A stretch of 49,471 nt of DNA, from the NCBI GenBank assembly GCA_029248105.1, contig JAQWJZ010000009.1, forward strand, positions 1 to 49,471, in the 5' to 3' direction. The DNA is from Flavobacteriales bacterium. Its GTDB lineage: Bacteria; Bacteroidota; Bacteroidia; Flavobacteriales; UBA7312. Each line of letters opens with the position of its first letter. Position 1 is the first letter of the stretch. This document shows positions 1 through 7,833 of the stretch, piece after piece. The notes beneath the pieces were generated by a model that had not been told where the DNA came from, ran no database searches, and saw nothing but the letters and a program-made list of their open reading frames with translations. A program made the position numbers and the translations under genes.

Positions 1-880
1 GAGTAACCGCTAAAGCTGTTCTATATCCTCCACTTTGGTGAGCAATACCCCAACTAATACCACCATTTGTTGACAGATACACTCTGCTTGATGTTGCGGC
101 AATTAAAATATTGGCATTGTTGGGTTTTATAGCTAATCTAGATATTACTCTATTATTTCCAGTAGGAAGACCAGCACCTGCTAATGGAGCCCATGTTGTT
201 CCCCCATTAGTAGATTTCATTATTTTACTAAAGAAAGTATCTCCCCCATCGTAATCTCCTGTTACCCAGCAAATAACATTTGGGTTGGAGTTTTGTATTG
301 CAATATCCGAAACGCCTAGGTTGGTGATAAAATCGGAATGAACTGCCCAGGTACTTCCTCCATCTGTTGTTTTCCATATGCCTCCTGTAGGAGAACCTAC
401 ATAAATGATATTGGTATTTGTGGGATGGAATGCAATGGCATTTACACGTCCGATTCCATTTCTTGTAGTGATACTTGGATGGTCGTATACTTTGGGGTTA
501 TCGATAGGGCCAACAAATTCCCAATCTGTAGTTGATGCTGCTGCTGCAGGCGCTGCCATTGAAGGAGCCATCATCTGTGGCGGATTATGGCGATTATTGT
601 TCTCATTATACACTTCAAGGAATTCATTAAAGACTGTTTCTGCATCAAATACTCCTGTTGGATATACCCGTGGCTCCATGTGTGATTCCCATCGTTTAAA
701 TTGTTTGAACATAGGGGCAGAGTCACAAGGTAGATCGCCACACCCTTCATAAAAAGCGGCTTGAATGTCGTAAAAGTTTTTGGTGGTATCGTACATCATC
801 TCTTGCCAGTTTTGCTGAGCAAAAGAATTGGAAATGCATAAAAGTAAAAGTATAAAAAGTATGTAGGAATGTTTTTTCAT
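1..880 (-). CDS. Secreted BNR/VPS10-type beta-propeller protein, 5' part only
   Basis: The reading frame runs on the minus strand from an ATG ending at 880 and is still open at the window edge, so only the N-terminal ~293 residues are present. It begins with a signal peptide (MKKHSYILFILLLL, ending near SFAQ). A linker rich in Ala/Met/Pro follows, then at least two propeller blades with the sortilin/BNR signature: GGIWKTTDGGSTWA and a second copy MKSTNGGTTWAP, plus phrases such as NPNVICWVTGDYDGGD. Such proteins in Bacteroidota are usually large, exported, and end in a type IX secretion sorting domain; that end lies outside the window. Ligand or substrate is unknown. A TAnnTTTG-type box lies 20 bases upstream. 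Confidence is high for a secreted propeller, low for function. Confidence 0.85.
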   Translation of the reverse strand, partial: MKKHSYILFILLLLCISNSFAQQNWQEMMYDTTKNFYDIQAAFYEGCGDLPCDSAPMFKQFKRWESHMEPRVYPTGVFDAETVFNEFLEVYNENNNRHNPPQMMAPSMAAPAAAASTTDWEFVGPIDNPKVYDHPSITTRNGIGRVNAIAFHPTNTNIIYVGSPTGGIWKTTDGGSTWAVHSDFITNLGVSDIAIQNSNPNVICWVTGDYDGGDTFFSKIMKSTNGGTTWAPLAGAGLPTGNNRVISRLAIKPNNANILIAATSSRVYLSTNGGISWGIAHQSGGYRTALAVT

Positions 881-900
881 TGTTTCAGTTCTAAGGCTAA

Positions 901-908
901 CAAAATTA
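901..908 (-). promoter_or_regulatory. Putative -7 promoter box (TAATTTTG) for the propeller gene
   Basis: Read on the minus strand this is TAATTTTG, a full match to the Bacteroidota -7 consensus TAnnTTTG, 20 bases before the ATG at 880. No clear -33 TTG element was picked out. Confidence 0.5.
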
Positions 909-963
909 CTGAATTTTTTTGAAGATTACCCCTATTACCTAACAAAAGAGGTAATATTTAACC

Positions 964-971
964 TATTTTTG
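964..971 (+). promoter_or_regulatory. Putative -7 promoter box (TATTTTTG) for the DUF3089 gene
   Basis: TATTTTTG matches TAnnTTTG and ends 19 bases before the ATG at 991. The 110-base gap between the two divergent genes holds nothing else recognisable. Confidence 0.5.
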
Positions 972-990
972 CGCCAACTATTTGAGGTCG

Positions 991-1989
991 ATGTATTTAA
1001 GGTATTTATCTTTTTTTCTTTACTTCTTTTTGCTATCGTGTTCACCCCGTTTGCAATCGCCTACAACTACTTTTGATGTTAGTATAGTCCCACCAGCACC
1101 TCAATACGACTCGTTGTTTTATTGGGCTTTTCATCCCGATAGAGACAAACCCAAGGAATTGTTACCCAAAAACTATATAGACCCCTTATTTGACAACAAC
1201 CCTCTTGTTGATGTGTTTTACATTCATCCTACCTCTTATCATTCTGGCGATAATTGGAACGCTAGTCTAAAAGACTCCCTTGTCAATGTGGAGAGAACAG
1301 ATGTTTTATTGAGAAATCAAGCCTCTGTTTTTGCGGGTGTTGCTCGTTTGTATGCGCCTCATTACCGACAAATGCACATCGATTCTTATACCGATTTAAG
1401 CAACGGTTATCCGGCTTATCATTTGGCATTTTCGGATGTACGAGCGGCTTTTTTACACTATTGGAAACATTGGAATAAGGGCAGACCATTCATTATTGCG
1501 GGGCATAGCCAAGGTACCAACCACGGCGAACGCTTAATAAAAGAGCTTATTTTAAATGATGATACGATGTCTGAGCATTTAAAAATGGCCTATTTATTAG
1601 GCATGCCTATTACCACTATATCGGATAACTTTTTACCTTGTGAAGACCAAACACAAATCAATTGCTTTGTGTCGTGGCGCAGTTTTAGATCTGGATTTTA
1701 TCCGACCAACCCCATTGGCGATTCCATCGTAAGTGTTAACCCCATTCATTGGACAAGATCCAATTCTATCTCTGAATATGCCGACCATAGAGGAATATTA
1801 TTCCCTTCGGGCAAGTTGAAGTTTGACCAATCCATCTCGGTCAAAAATCACCAAGGTATGCTTTGGGTAGAGCGTCCTAAAGGTATTATTTTACGCCAGT
1901 ACAAACGTGACGACTATCACGTTGCTGACATTAATTTGTTTTGGCTAAACATCAGAGAAAACTTGCGCCAGCGATTGACTAAATTGTAA
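991..1989 (+). CDS. DUF3089-family alpha/beta-hydrolase-like lipoprotein
   Basis: About 332 residues. The frame also has a TTG at 982, but ATG 991 gives a clean lipoprotein signal, MYLRYLSFFLYFFLLSC, with the lipobox Cys at residue 17. The body resembles DUF3089: VDVFYIHPTSY early in the mature part, and a nucleophile elbow FIIAGHSQGTNHGERL, whose GHSQG serine is the expected catalytic residue. A probable late catalytic His lies in the C-terminal part. It is expected in the cell envelope facing the periplasm or surface; the substrate is unknown (esterase or lipase-like). It is divergent from the propeller gene and convergent with umuC, with 51 bases between. The family call is confident, the reaction is not. 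Confidence 0.85.
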   Translation: MYLRYLSFFLYFFLLSCSPRLQSPTTTFDVSIVPPAPQYDSLFYWAFHPDRDKPKELLPKNYIDPLFDNNPLVDVFYIHPTSYHSGDNWNASLKDSLVNVERTDVLLRNQASVFAGVARLYAPHYRQMHIDSYTDLSNGYPAYHLAFSDVRAAFLHYWKHWNKGRPFIIAGHSQGTNHGERLIKELILNDDTMSEHLKMAYLLGMPITTISDNFLPCEDQTQINCFVSWRSFRSGFYPTNPIGDSIVSVNPIHWTRSNSISEYADHRGILFPSGKLKFDQSISVKNHQGMLWVERPKGIILRQYKRDDYHVADINLFWLNIRENLRQRLTKL

Positions 1990-2040
1990 ATTTTTTATCG
2001 GCAAATACTCCCCTGCCAATCCGAGTAACTTGCTCTTGCT

Positions 2041-3294
2041 TTATACATACACTTTCAAAGCATCCTCTATGCGTGTAGAGTAGCACGGGGATAGTTGTTC
2101 TTGTTTCATTTTCCATTGCCTGCCGTTGCCTTGTACGGCCAGTCGCACCTTATCTTTCCCTATTTTATCGTTGATGTTGTCTAGAGCCGTCATAATGGAT
2201 TGGTGCTTTTTACGGTCTAGGGTATCAAACAAACTGAGTTGCTGTTGTTGCTGAGGGCTGATGTCGCTGACAATAACCCCTGCCTTTTTGTAAGTGCAGT
2301 CCGAACGGTATATTTTTTCCAAACCCTCCAAAGCCAAGCGGACGAGTTCTATGGAGTCGTTAGTGGGTGTGTCCAACACAAAAGAAGTGAAGCCTTTGTA
2401 CTGTTTATCGGTCGGCTTGAAAGGGTTGGTGTGTATAAATATGCTAATTCGTGAGGCACAGCTTTTTTGTTTGCGCAGTTTGTAGGCGCAAGTACTGGCA
2501 TAAGTGCTGAGAGCTTCCTTAAGGTCTTCCATCTGCTTGACCGCTTTTCCAAACGAACGTGAGGTGCAAATGTTCTTTTTTCTACTGGCACTTTCTTCTA
2601 AAGGAAAACAAGGTATACCTCTTAATTCTTTAACCATTCTTAGGCCTACGACCGATAGTCGTCTTCTTATCCAACTGTCATCGGCACGGCACAAATCGTA
2701 AGCGGTTTTTATACCAACGCTATCTAGCATACGGGCGTGCCTTCGACCTACCCCCCAGAGTTCTGCTACGGGCAACCATTTTAAAGCCCGTTCTATAAGG
2801 GCTTTGTCTTGCAATACGAAAACGCCTGTTTTGGTATGTTTTTTAGCAATAAGTCCAGCTACCTTGCATAGGGTTTTGGTGGGGGCAATACCTATGGATA
2901 TAGGAATACCCACATGCTGTTGTACTTTTTTCTTCAGAGCAATGCCTTTTTCTAAAGGACTGCCCTCTCCGCTAAAGTCCATAAATGCTTCATCTATGGA
3001 ATAGACCTCCATGGCTTTGACTTCTTGGCGCATGCTGCTCATCACTCGTTTGGACAAATCGCCATATAAGGTAAAGTTGGACGAAAATACCTGTATGTTG
3101 TGTTGTTCTATGATTGTTTTGACTTGAAAAACAGGCACTCCCATTTTTATGCCTAGAGCCTTACTTTCGTTGCTACGAGCAATCACACAGCCGTCGTTAT
3201 TAGACAGGACTACTATGGGTTTGCCTTCTAAATGCGGTTGGAATACACGTTCGCAAGAGGCATAAAAGTTATTACAATCCGCCAGTGCTAGCAT
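2041..3294 (-). CDS. umuC: UmuC-like Y-family DNA polymerase (DNA polymerase V catalytic subunit)
   Basis: 417 residues, normal for UmuC. It copies across damaged template bases with low fidelity, together with processed UmuD. The palm begins with [18 protein letters not shown] (catalytic Asp6); the second acidic pair is in [11 protein letters not shown] (Asp101, Glu102). Then come the helix-hairpin-helix region ([17 protein letters not shown]) and the little-finger domain. The C-terminal part contains [13 protein letters not shown]; the QLSLF segment fits a beta-clamp binding motif. The start ATG overlaps the end of umuD by 23 bases, indicating one transcript and coupled translation. No LexA-type SOS box was recognised upstream of umuD. 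Confidence 0.95.
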   Translation of the reverse strand: MLALADCNNFYASCERVFQPHLEGKPIVVLSNNDGCVIARSNESKALGIKMGVPVFQVKTIIEQHNIQVFSSNFTLYGDLSKRVMSSMRQEVKAMEVYSIDEAFMDFSGEGSPLEKGIALKKKVQQHVGIPISIGIAPTKTLCKVAGLIAKKHTKTGVFVLQDKALIERALKWLPVAELWGVGRRHARMLDSVGIKTAYDLCRADDSWIRRRLSVVGLRMVKELRGIPCFPLEESASRKKNICTSRSFGKAVKQMEDLKEALSTYASTCAYKLRKQKSCASRISIFIHTNPFKPTDKQYKGFTSFVLDTPTNDSIELVRLALEGLEKIYRSDCTYKKAGVIVSDISPQQQQQLSLFDTLDRKKHQSIMTALDNINDKIGKDKVRLAVQGNGRQWKMKQEQLSPCYSTRIEDALKVYV

Positions 3295-3742
3295 TTGCCT
3301 TATGTATAATAAAAGTAACTACTCCCCAGACTTGAAAGTCCATGTCTTCTGTGATTTTCATGGGTCGGTAGTTTTCATTAGCTGGCATAAGGTACAGTTC
3401 GTTATCGTTTTTCTTGATGCGCTTAACGGTGAATTCTCCATTCACTACAGCCAATACGATATCGTTATTTTTAGGGGTCAGAGCTCTATCCACTACCATA
3501 ACATCTGAGCTTTGAATACCCGCATCTACCATGGAATCGCCGATAGCTTTAACACAGAATGTAGCCGAAGGGTGTTGCACCAAATAATCGTGCAAATTCA
3601 AGTCCATATCGAGGTAATCGTCGGCAGGTGAGGGAAAGCCTGCGGGGACTGCATCGCCATACAAAGGAACGTCTCCAAGTGAAGAGTCTTCAATGGTATA
3701 AAAATTCAACTTATCGTTGGTATTTAGGAACTTAAATTTCAT
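3272..3742 (-). CDS. umuD: UmuD-like S24 (LexA-type) self-cleaving polymerase V subunit
   Basis: 156 residues when started at ATG 3742; the longer frame begins at a TTG four codons earlier and is less likely. There is no DNA-binding domain. The cleavage site fits Ala34-Gly35 ([13 protein letters not shown]), with the catalytic serine in GDSM (Ser70) and the general-base lysine in GEFTVKRI (Lys107). After RecA-stimulated self-cleavage the family binds UmuC to form polymerase V. The gene directly precedes and overlaps umuC. Two copies of AGCCTAAAA lie just upstream and might bind a regulator. Confidence 0.93.
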   Translation of the reverse strand: MKFKFLNTNDKLNFYTIEDSSLGDVPLYGDAVPAGFPSPADDYLDMDLNLHDYLVQHPSATFCVKAIGDSMVDAGIQSSDVMVVDRALTPKNNDIVLAVVNGEFTVKRIKKNDNELYLMPANENYRPMKITEDMDFQVWGVVTFIIHKANASTGGL

Positions 3743-3758
3743 TGTTAGGGTCAATTGA

Positions 3759-3778
3759 AGCCTAAAATTAGCCTAAAA
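3759..3778 (-). promoter_or_regulatory. Tandem direct repeat AGCCTAAAA upstream of umuD
   Basis: AGCCTAAAA occurs at 3759-3767 and again at 3770-3778, an 11-base period (one helical turn), 17 bases before the umuD ATG. Such placement suits a protein binding one face of DNA over the promoter. The binding protein is unknown; chance in AT-rich DNA is possible. Confidence 0.3.
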
Positions 3779-3902
3779 ACACCAAAAAGAATGATTTTTT
3801 ATAAATTTTTTTAGCGAACAAATTACTAGATTAAAAAAGAAAAAAAACTTAAAATAACACAAAATGTATAGAAAAAAATACAAAAAGTTATACAAAATTA
3901 TA

Positions 3903-3910
3903 TATGTTTG
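3903..3910 (+). promoter_or_regulatory. Putative -7 promoter box (TATGTTTG) for proteorhodopsin
   Basis: TATGTTTG matches TAnnTTTG and ends 29 bases before the proteorhodopsin ATG, leaving an AT-rich leader. The 197-base gap back to umuD is very A-rich with no other feature seen apart from the direct repeat near umuD. Confidence 0.55.
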
Positions 3911-3939
3911 TACCACTAACTAATTAAAATTAACAAGTT

Positions 3940-4662
3940 ATGCTATTAGACATTCAAGTTATGAGGCCAGACGATTATGTTGGCTTCACGTTTTTTATCG
4001 GCTACATGGCAATGTTTGCCGCATCTGTATTCTTTTTCTTTGAAAGAGGCAGTGTAGACGATAAGTGGAAGTTATCTCTTCTCATTTCAGGTTTAATCAC
4101 AGGTATTGCCGCAGTGCATTACTTCTACATGCGTGATTATTACATGGCAACAGGAGATAATCCAACCTTCTTTAGGTATGTAGACTGGACATTAACAGTG
4201 CCATTGATGTGCGTAGAATTTTATCTACTTACAAGGGCTGCCGGAGCTACTAAAAGTTTATTGTGGAAATTAATTATTGCATCAGCATGGATGTTGATTG
4301 CGGGTTACATTGGTGAAGCATTTACGGATGGTTCAACAGCTCACTCTGTAAAATGGGGTGTATTATCTACAATAGGTTATATCTACATTTTGTACACAGC
4401 ATGGTTTGGTGAAGTAGCACAATTGGCTGAGAAGAGCAATTCTGACGTAGTCAAAAAAGGTGTTCGTACACTAGCATGGTTTGTATTGGTTGGATGGGCA
4501 ATCTATCCAATTGGATACATGTGTATGGAAGGTGGATGGTTAAATACTGCTTTGGGTTGGGAATCAACAAATGTTGATTTATGGTACAACATAGCAGATG
4601 CTATCAACAAAATTGGATTTGGTTTAGTGGTATATAATATCGCTATTACTGAATCAAAATAA
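3940..4662 (+). CDS. Proteorhodopsin, light-driven proton pump, green-tuned
   Basis: 240 residues, seven membrane helices. Helix C reads RYVDWTLTVPLMCVEFY: Asp82 (Schiff-base counter-ion, Asp97 in the SAR86 protein), Thr86 and Glu93 (proton donor, Glu108), i.e. the DTE pattern of proton pumps rather than the NDQ of sodium pumps. The spectral-tuning position (Leu/Gln105 in references) is Met90, as is common in green-absorbing flavobacterial proteins. His60 corresponds to the His75 that pairs with the counter-ion. Lys224 in NIADAINKIGFGL is the retinal attachment lysine. Helix E has Gly140 where the SAR86 protein has Phe152, the position that opens a window toward a carotenoid antenna. Blh downstream makes the retinal. 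Confidence 0.98.
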   Translation: MLLDIQVMRPDDYVGFTFFIGYMAMFAASVFFFFERGSVDDKWKLSLLISGLITGIAAVHYFYMRDYYMATGDNPTFFRYVDWTLTVPLMCVEFYLLTRAAGATKSLLWKLIIASAWMLIAGYIGEAFTDGSTAHSVKWGVLSTIGYIYILYTAWFGEVAQLAEKSNSDVVKKGVRTLAWFVLVGWAIYPIGYMCMEGGWLNTALGWESTNVDLWYNIADAINKIGFGLVVYNIAITESK

Positions 4663-4685
4663 TTTGTTCCGTATTTGATTAATTG

Positions 4686-4727
4686 TAAAAGCAGACTCAA
4701 CGAAAGTTAGTCTGCTTTTATTTTTTT
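4686..4727 (+). terminator. Strong hairpin terminator between proteorhodopsin and blh
   Basis: A perfect 12-base stem TAAAAGCAGACT / AGTCTGCTTTTA (4686-4697 and 4709-4720) is capped by an inner AAC-GAAA-GTT hairpin with a GAAA tetraloop and a single bulged C. It is followed by seven Ts. It ends only eight bases before the blh ATG, so blh must be reached by read-through or by a promoter inside the hairpin or the rhodopsin gene. Confidence 0.9.
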
Positions 4728-4734
4728 CAGACTA

Positions 4735-5634
4735 ATGAACCGCTTTACCTTCATATTTGTAATTTGTCTTTATGCTCTTTTTCTAATATATCAGGCATTT
4801 ACCGAGCTTAATATAGAGCAGCAGTTACTCTATTCTTCCTTTTTTATTCTACTATTTGGAATACCTCATGGAGCAATAGATCACATTTTATTTTTTAGAA
4901 AAAGAAGCATGTCACAGCTCCAGTTTTATGCTTTATATTTAGGGCTGATTGTTTTATTTGTTGCAGCTTGGTTTTATTTTCCGATACTCAGTTTTGTATT
5001 TTTTCTTGTTCTTTCCGCTTTTCATTTTGGCGAATCGCAATTTGTTGATGCCAAATTATCTTTATGGAAGTTTAATCCTTTGTTATTTCTTTTTTGGGGC
5101 TTAGCCTTATTGGCGACTTTAGTATATTATAATATGGGAGAGCTTGTATCCATTACGGCTTATTTCAAAGATACTCAAGACTTAGCCGTAGTGTATAATC
5201 CCGACTTAATCTTTACTTTTTTTGCAAGTACTAACATAGTTACCTTAGCTTTGCTTATCTATTTGTATGTCACTAAGTACATCAATATAAAGCGTCTTTC
5301 TTCAGAGTTATTTTTGATAGCGCTTATTCACCTTACCTTTTTCCTTTTTCCCTTTACTATTGGCTTTACCTTATACTTCGTGGTATTGCATTCTATTCGT
5401 GTGATGAATCAAGAGTATCTGTTTTTTAAGGCAGAAGATACCAGTTTTAGCTTTCTAAAGTTTTTAAAACTACTATTACCTTATTCGTTATTGAGTATAT
5501 TTTTTACCTCTGTACTTTTAGTACTTTCTCACTTGGGATATCTCGGAATTTCAATTCCGTTTTTATCCATTATTATCATTTCGGTAATCACTTTGCCTCA
5601 CGCTATTGTGATGCATATTTTTTATAACAAATAA
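4735..5634 (+). CDS. blh: Brp/Blh-family beta-carotene 15,15'-dioxygenase (retinal synthesis)
   Basis: 299 residues, strongly hydrophobic with about eight membrane segments. It splits beta-carotene in the middle into two retinals, the chromophore of the adjacent proteorhodopsin. The conserved HGAIDH motif (IPHGAIDHILFF, about residue 43-54), the second histidine motif SAFHFGESQF, a later VLHSIRVMNQE, and a C-terminal LPHAIVMHIFY supply the iron ligands expected of the family. The gene starts just after the terminator hairpin and is convergent with the thioredoxin-like gene, three bases from it. Beta-carotene synthesis genes (crtEBIY) are not in the window. Confidence 0.93.
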   Translation: MNRFTFIFVICLYALFLIYQAFTELNIEQQLLYSSFFILLFGIPHGAIDHILFFRKRSMSQLQFYALYLGLIVLFVAAWFYFPILSFVFFLVLSAFHFGESQFVDAKLSLWKFNPLLFLFWGLALLATLVYYNMGELVSITAYFKDTQDLAVVYNPDLIFTFFASTNIVTLALLIYLYVTKYINIKRLSSELFLIALIHLTFFLFPFTIGFTLYFVVLHSIRVMNQEYLFFKAEDTSFSFLKFLKLLLPYSLLSIFFTSVLLVLSHLGYLGISIPFLSIIIISVITLPHAIVMHIFYNK

Positions 5635-5637
5635 AGT

Positions 5638-5886
5638 CTATTTGTTGAGGTTTCTATCCAGAACCTTTTCTAACTTTCTGTCGCTAGTTCCGCCCCAATG
5701 CTCAATAACTTCGCCCTCATTATAGAGATAGAAATACGGGAAATAAGGAGGTCTAATTTCTTCGGGCATATCTTCTTGCATGATGTGTCTAAAGCCTAGA
5801 GAGCGTTTTTCAGCCTCAGCCTTAACAATGGGTTCAAATGTTTTGCAAGGACCACAGCCCAACTTTTTAATCATTACAATTTCCAT
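5638..5886 (-). CDS. Small thioredoxin-fold protein with CGPC motif
   Basis: 82 residues with no signal peptide, so cytoplasmic. The redox motif is CGPC (KKLGCGPCKTFEPIV, Cys11 and Cys14). A cis-proline site fits FPYFYLYNEGEVIEHWGG. It is shorter than classical thioredoxin (about 105), lacking the first strand and helix, and closer to small glutaredoxin/thioredoxin-like proteins. A likely role is thiol-disulfide exchange; the partner is unknown. It is transcribed divergently from the GNAT gene, from a TATTTTTG box at 5910-5917. Confidence 0.8.
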   Translation of the reverse strand: MEIVMIKKLGCGPCKTFEPIVKAEAEKRSLGFRHIMQEDMPEEIRPPYFPYFYLYNEGEVIEHWGGTSDRKLEKVLDRNLNK

Positions 5887-5909
5887 AATATTAACGTTTT
5901 ATACAGGTA

Positions 5910-5917
5910 CAAAAATA
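5910..5917 (-). promoter_or_regulatory. Putative -7 promoter box (TATTTTTG) for the thioredoxin-like gene
   Basis: CAAAAATA on the plus strand reads TATTTTTG on the minus strand, matching TAnnTTTG, 23 bases before the ATG at 5886. Confidence 0.5.
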
Positions 5918-5940
5918 CGCATTTTCATTCTATAATTCCT

Positions 5941-5948
5941 TAATTTTG
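5941..5948 (+). promoter_or_regulatory. Putative -7 promoter box (TAATTTTG), near-leaderless, for the GNAT gene
   Basis: TAATTTTG ends only four bases before the ATG at 5953. If used, transcription would begin at or next to the start codon, giving a leaderless or nearly leaderless mRNA. Confidence 0.5.
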
Positions 5949-5952
5949 TACC

Positions 5953-6387
5953 ATGACCATTCAACAAGTTGAAGTAGATAAAATACGTCCTTTAAGGCAT
6001 TTAGTGCTTCGTCCAGGACAACCCATTGAATCAACGGATTATGATAGAGACAAGGACGAACAAACTTTACATTATGCTTCTGTATCAGATCATTCGGTTG
6101 TCTGCATAGCGACCTTTTATCCTGAGCCTATGTTAGAAGTGCCTTCTTTAAACGCTTATCGTTTGAGAGGTATGGCAACGCATCCAAATTTTAGACGTCA
6201 GGGTTTAGCAAGAGATTTGATGATAAAGGCTATGGCAGATATTACTTCAGCGAATGGCGATTTGATATGGTGTAAAGCTCGTTTGGTAGCGATTGAATTT
6301 TATGAATCGCTTGGCTTTGTAAAAATTGGACTGATATACGAAATAGAGGGAATAGGTCCTCACTATACCATGTATAAAAGCTTATAA
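5953..6387 (+). CDS. GNAT-family N-acetyltransferase
   Basis: 144 residues, cytoplasmic. The acetyl-CoA binding core is visible as YRLRGMATHPNFRRQGLARDLM (about residues 76-97), where RRQGLA is the pyrophosphate-binding R/Q-x-x-G-x-A/G motif. The C-terminal strand-helix reads LVAIEFYESLGFVKIG, typical of motif B. The acceptor substrate cannot be told. The stop codon is followed after one base by the ATG of the next gene, so the two probably form an operon. Confidence 0.9.
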   Translation: MTIQQVEVDKIRPLRHLVLRPGQPIESTDYDRDKDEQTLHYASVSDHSVVCIATFYPEPMLEVPSLNAYRLRGMATHPNFRRQGLARDLMIKAMADITSANGDLIWCKARLVAIEFYESLGFVKIGLIYEIEGIGPHYTMYKSL

Positions 6388-6388
6388 A

Positions 6389-6808
6389 ATGAAAGATAGA
6401 AAACAGTTGATTTTGGCACTTCGCCCAAACATTGAAAGCATTAACAAGGGTCTGAATACCAAAGAAATTGAGGTATTTCAAAACGAGGTTTTACGCCCTA
6501 TATTGAAATTTCAAAACAAACTATTACTTCATTCCTTTATAAACTATGCTAGACAATATAAAGGCGTGTTTTTCAAATTATCAACTCAAGACCAGATGGA
6601 TTATATTCATCAAGCATTACACACCAACCAAAGGTTTAGGAGCAATCTTGCAGGTTTGGTTATAGGCTTATTTACTATTGAAGAGTACCATTATTATAGT
6701 TTGAATTTATCGGCTTTGAATAAGCGTATTATTTCAATGGTAATACAGCGTTTACAAACTCAATTGGAGCAGCTAAATGATGGACTCTCCGTTGAGGTCA
6801 GTCGTTAG
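6389..6808 (+). CDS. Conserved Bacteroidota protein of unknown function
   Basis: 139 residues, all-helical in appearance, no signal peptide or membrane segment. Recognisable phrases are MKDRKQLILALRPNIESI, EVLRPILKFQNKLLL and LNKRIISMVIQRLQTQLEQ. Related flavobacterial proteins are, to my recollection, sometimes labelled glyoxalase, but no glyoxalase metal-binding pattern is visible here, so I do not adopt that name. It follows the GNAT gene by one base. Its 3' end overlaps the convergent DUF2461 gene by 36 bases, an unusually long antisense overlap that could limit simultaneous expression of the two. Confidence 0.75.
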   Translation: MKDRKQLILALRPNIESINKGLNTKEIEVFQNEVLRPILKFQNKLLLHSFINYARQYKGVFFKLSTQDQMDYIHQALHTNQRFRSNLAGLVIGLFTIEEYHYYSLNLSALNKRIISMVIQRLQTQLEQLNDGLSVEVSR

Positions 6809-7444
6809 TACTTCCGACATAAAGTCAACAAAAGGACGAACGTTTTTTAAGGCCGAATTTATACGCTCTGAAAAATCATCCTGACTGCTTTCCAAATCTG
6901 TAAATGGGATACTGAAAATATATTGCTTCTTCCTTATCAAGTCGATATTTGGATGGTTTTTATCGAAATTCTTAGGTGCTGTTTTTAACTCATCTCCTTT
7001 TAGTTCACCCCAAGTGGTTTTAAATTTATCTGCGTTGATTATTGCTCTAAACTCATTGGCAGAAACTTCAAATTCTTTGCGAATTCGCAACAGGTCGTTA
7101 GGCTCAGGCCCCCAAAAGCCACAAGCCAAAAAGCTATTTGAAGGGGCAATATGAAGATAATAGCCTCCACGATAGTTCGGTTTTGTTCTGTGAAATGCCA
7201 TACTAAAGTGGGTTTTATATGGCGTTTTATTCTTTGAAAAACGAACATCCCTATAGATTCGAAACACTTTCCATTTTTCTAAAGAATCGTGAGCATTAAG
7301 GTCGTTAAAAAGGGATTCGCTGAATTGTTTAAACCCTTGCTCTAAGGCTTTAAACTGTGGCTTGTGTTTTTCAAACCACTCTCTATTATTGTTTTTTTCT
7401 AGCTTTTTTAAGAAGTCAAAAATTTGGGTGTCAATTTTTGTCAT
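6773..7444 (-). CDS. DUF2461-family protein
   Basis: 223 residues, cytoplasmic. Family hallmarks are FLKKLEKNNNREWFEKHKPQ at the start, then FRIYRDVRFSKNKTPYKTHF and GGYYLHIAPSNSFLACGFWGPEP. The family (TIGR02453 type) is widespread in bacteria and fungi but has no settled biochemical function. The ATG overlaps the stop of the Fur-type gene (ATGA), so the two are cotranscribed and translationally coupled. That links this unknown to the metal regulator, although whether it serves metal homeostasis is inference only. Confidence 0.88.
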   Translation of the reverse strand: MTKIDTQIFDFLKKLEKNNNREWFEKHKPQFKALEQGFKQFSESLFNDLNAHDSLEKWKVFRIYRDVRFSKNKTPYKTHFSMAFHRTKPNYRGGYYLHIAPSNSFLACGFWGPEPNDLLRIRKEFEVSANEFRAIINADKFKTTWGELKGDELKTAPKNFDKNHPNIDLIRKKQYIFSIPFTDLESSQDDFSERINSALKNVRPFVDFMSEVLTTDLNGESII

Positions 7445-7827
7445 GCGTTACATTTTTTACAGACTCCGTACACATTCAAATCGCTATGCTCTATAATATA
7501 CCCAGGTAGGTTTAACTCCTTCATTTGATTTTCTACACACAAAGATTCCTTACATTTTGAGCAGTGAAAATGAAGGTGTTCGTGTTGATGCTTATGTTCG
7601 TCACATTCGTCCTTGCACAAAGCGTATTTTTTGCCCTTGGAATGAAGAATTTCATGCATTATTCCCTTTTCCTTAAACAGTTTTAGCGTTCGATAAAGAG
7701 TAATCCTATCAAAATCATTAAGCTGACTTTCAATCTCCTTTAGAGACAAGGCGCTTTCAGAAGTAGTAAATAACTTTAATACCTCTAGTCTAAATGGCGT
7801 TTTACGTATTTGATTTTTTTCCAACAT
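7441..7827 (-). CDS. Fur-family metal-responsive repressor, probably Zur-like
   Basis: 128 residues from ATG 7827; the open frame extends further upstream but that part reads through the operator. The N-terminal winged helix (KTPFRLEVLKLFTTSESALS, then DRITLYRTLKLFKEKGIMHE) binds DNA. The dimer half carries a His-rich loop HKHQHEHLHFH and two CxxC pairs (CSKC and a C-terminal CKKC) forming the structural zinc site. Adjacent and divergent is a TonB receptor with two palindromic operators over its promoter, and a His/Cys-rich lipoprotein follows it. This context favours zinc over iron. Operator 1 also lies just upstream of this gene's own start, which suggests autoregulation. Confidence 0.88.
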   Translation of the reverse strand: MLEKNQIRKTPFRLEVLKLFTTSESALSLKEIESQLNDFDRITLYRTLKLFKEKGIMHEILHSKGKKYALCKDECDEHKHQHEHLHFHCSKCKESLCVENQMKELNLPGYIIEHSDLNVYGVCKKCNA

Positions 7828-7833
7828 AATTAA

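Noticed and set aside
338-752. Two plus-strand frames over the propeller gene
   Set aside because: They lie opposite a minus-strand frame with a signal peptide and clear repeat motifs that is open to the window edge; the plus frames match no family pattern.
3940-4662. Sodium- or chloride-pumping rhodopsin
   Set aside because: Helix C has Asp82-Thr86-Glu93 (DTE), not the NDQ or NTQ patterns of marine sodium or chloride pumps.
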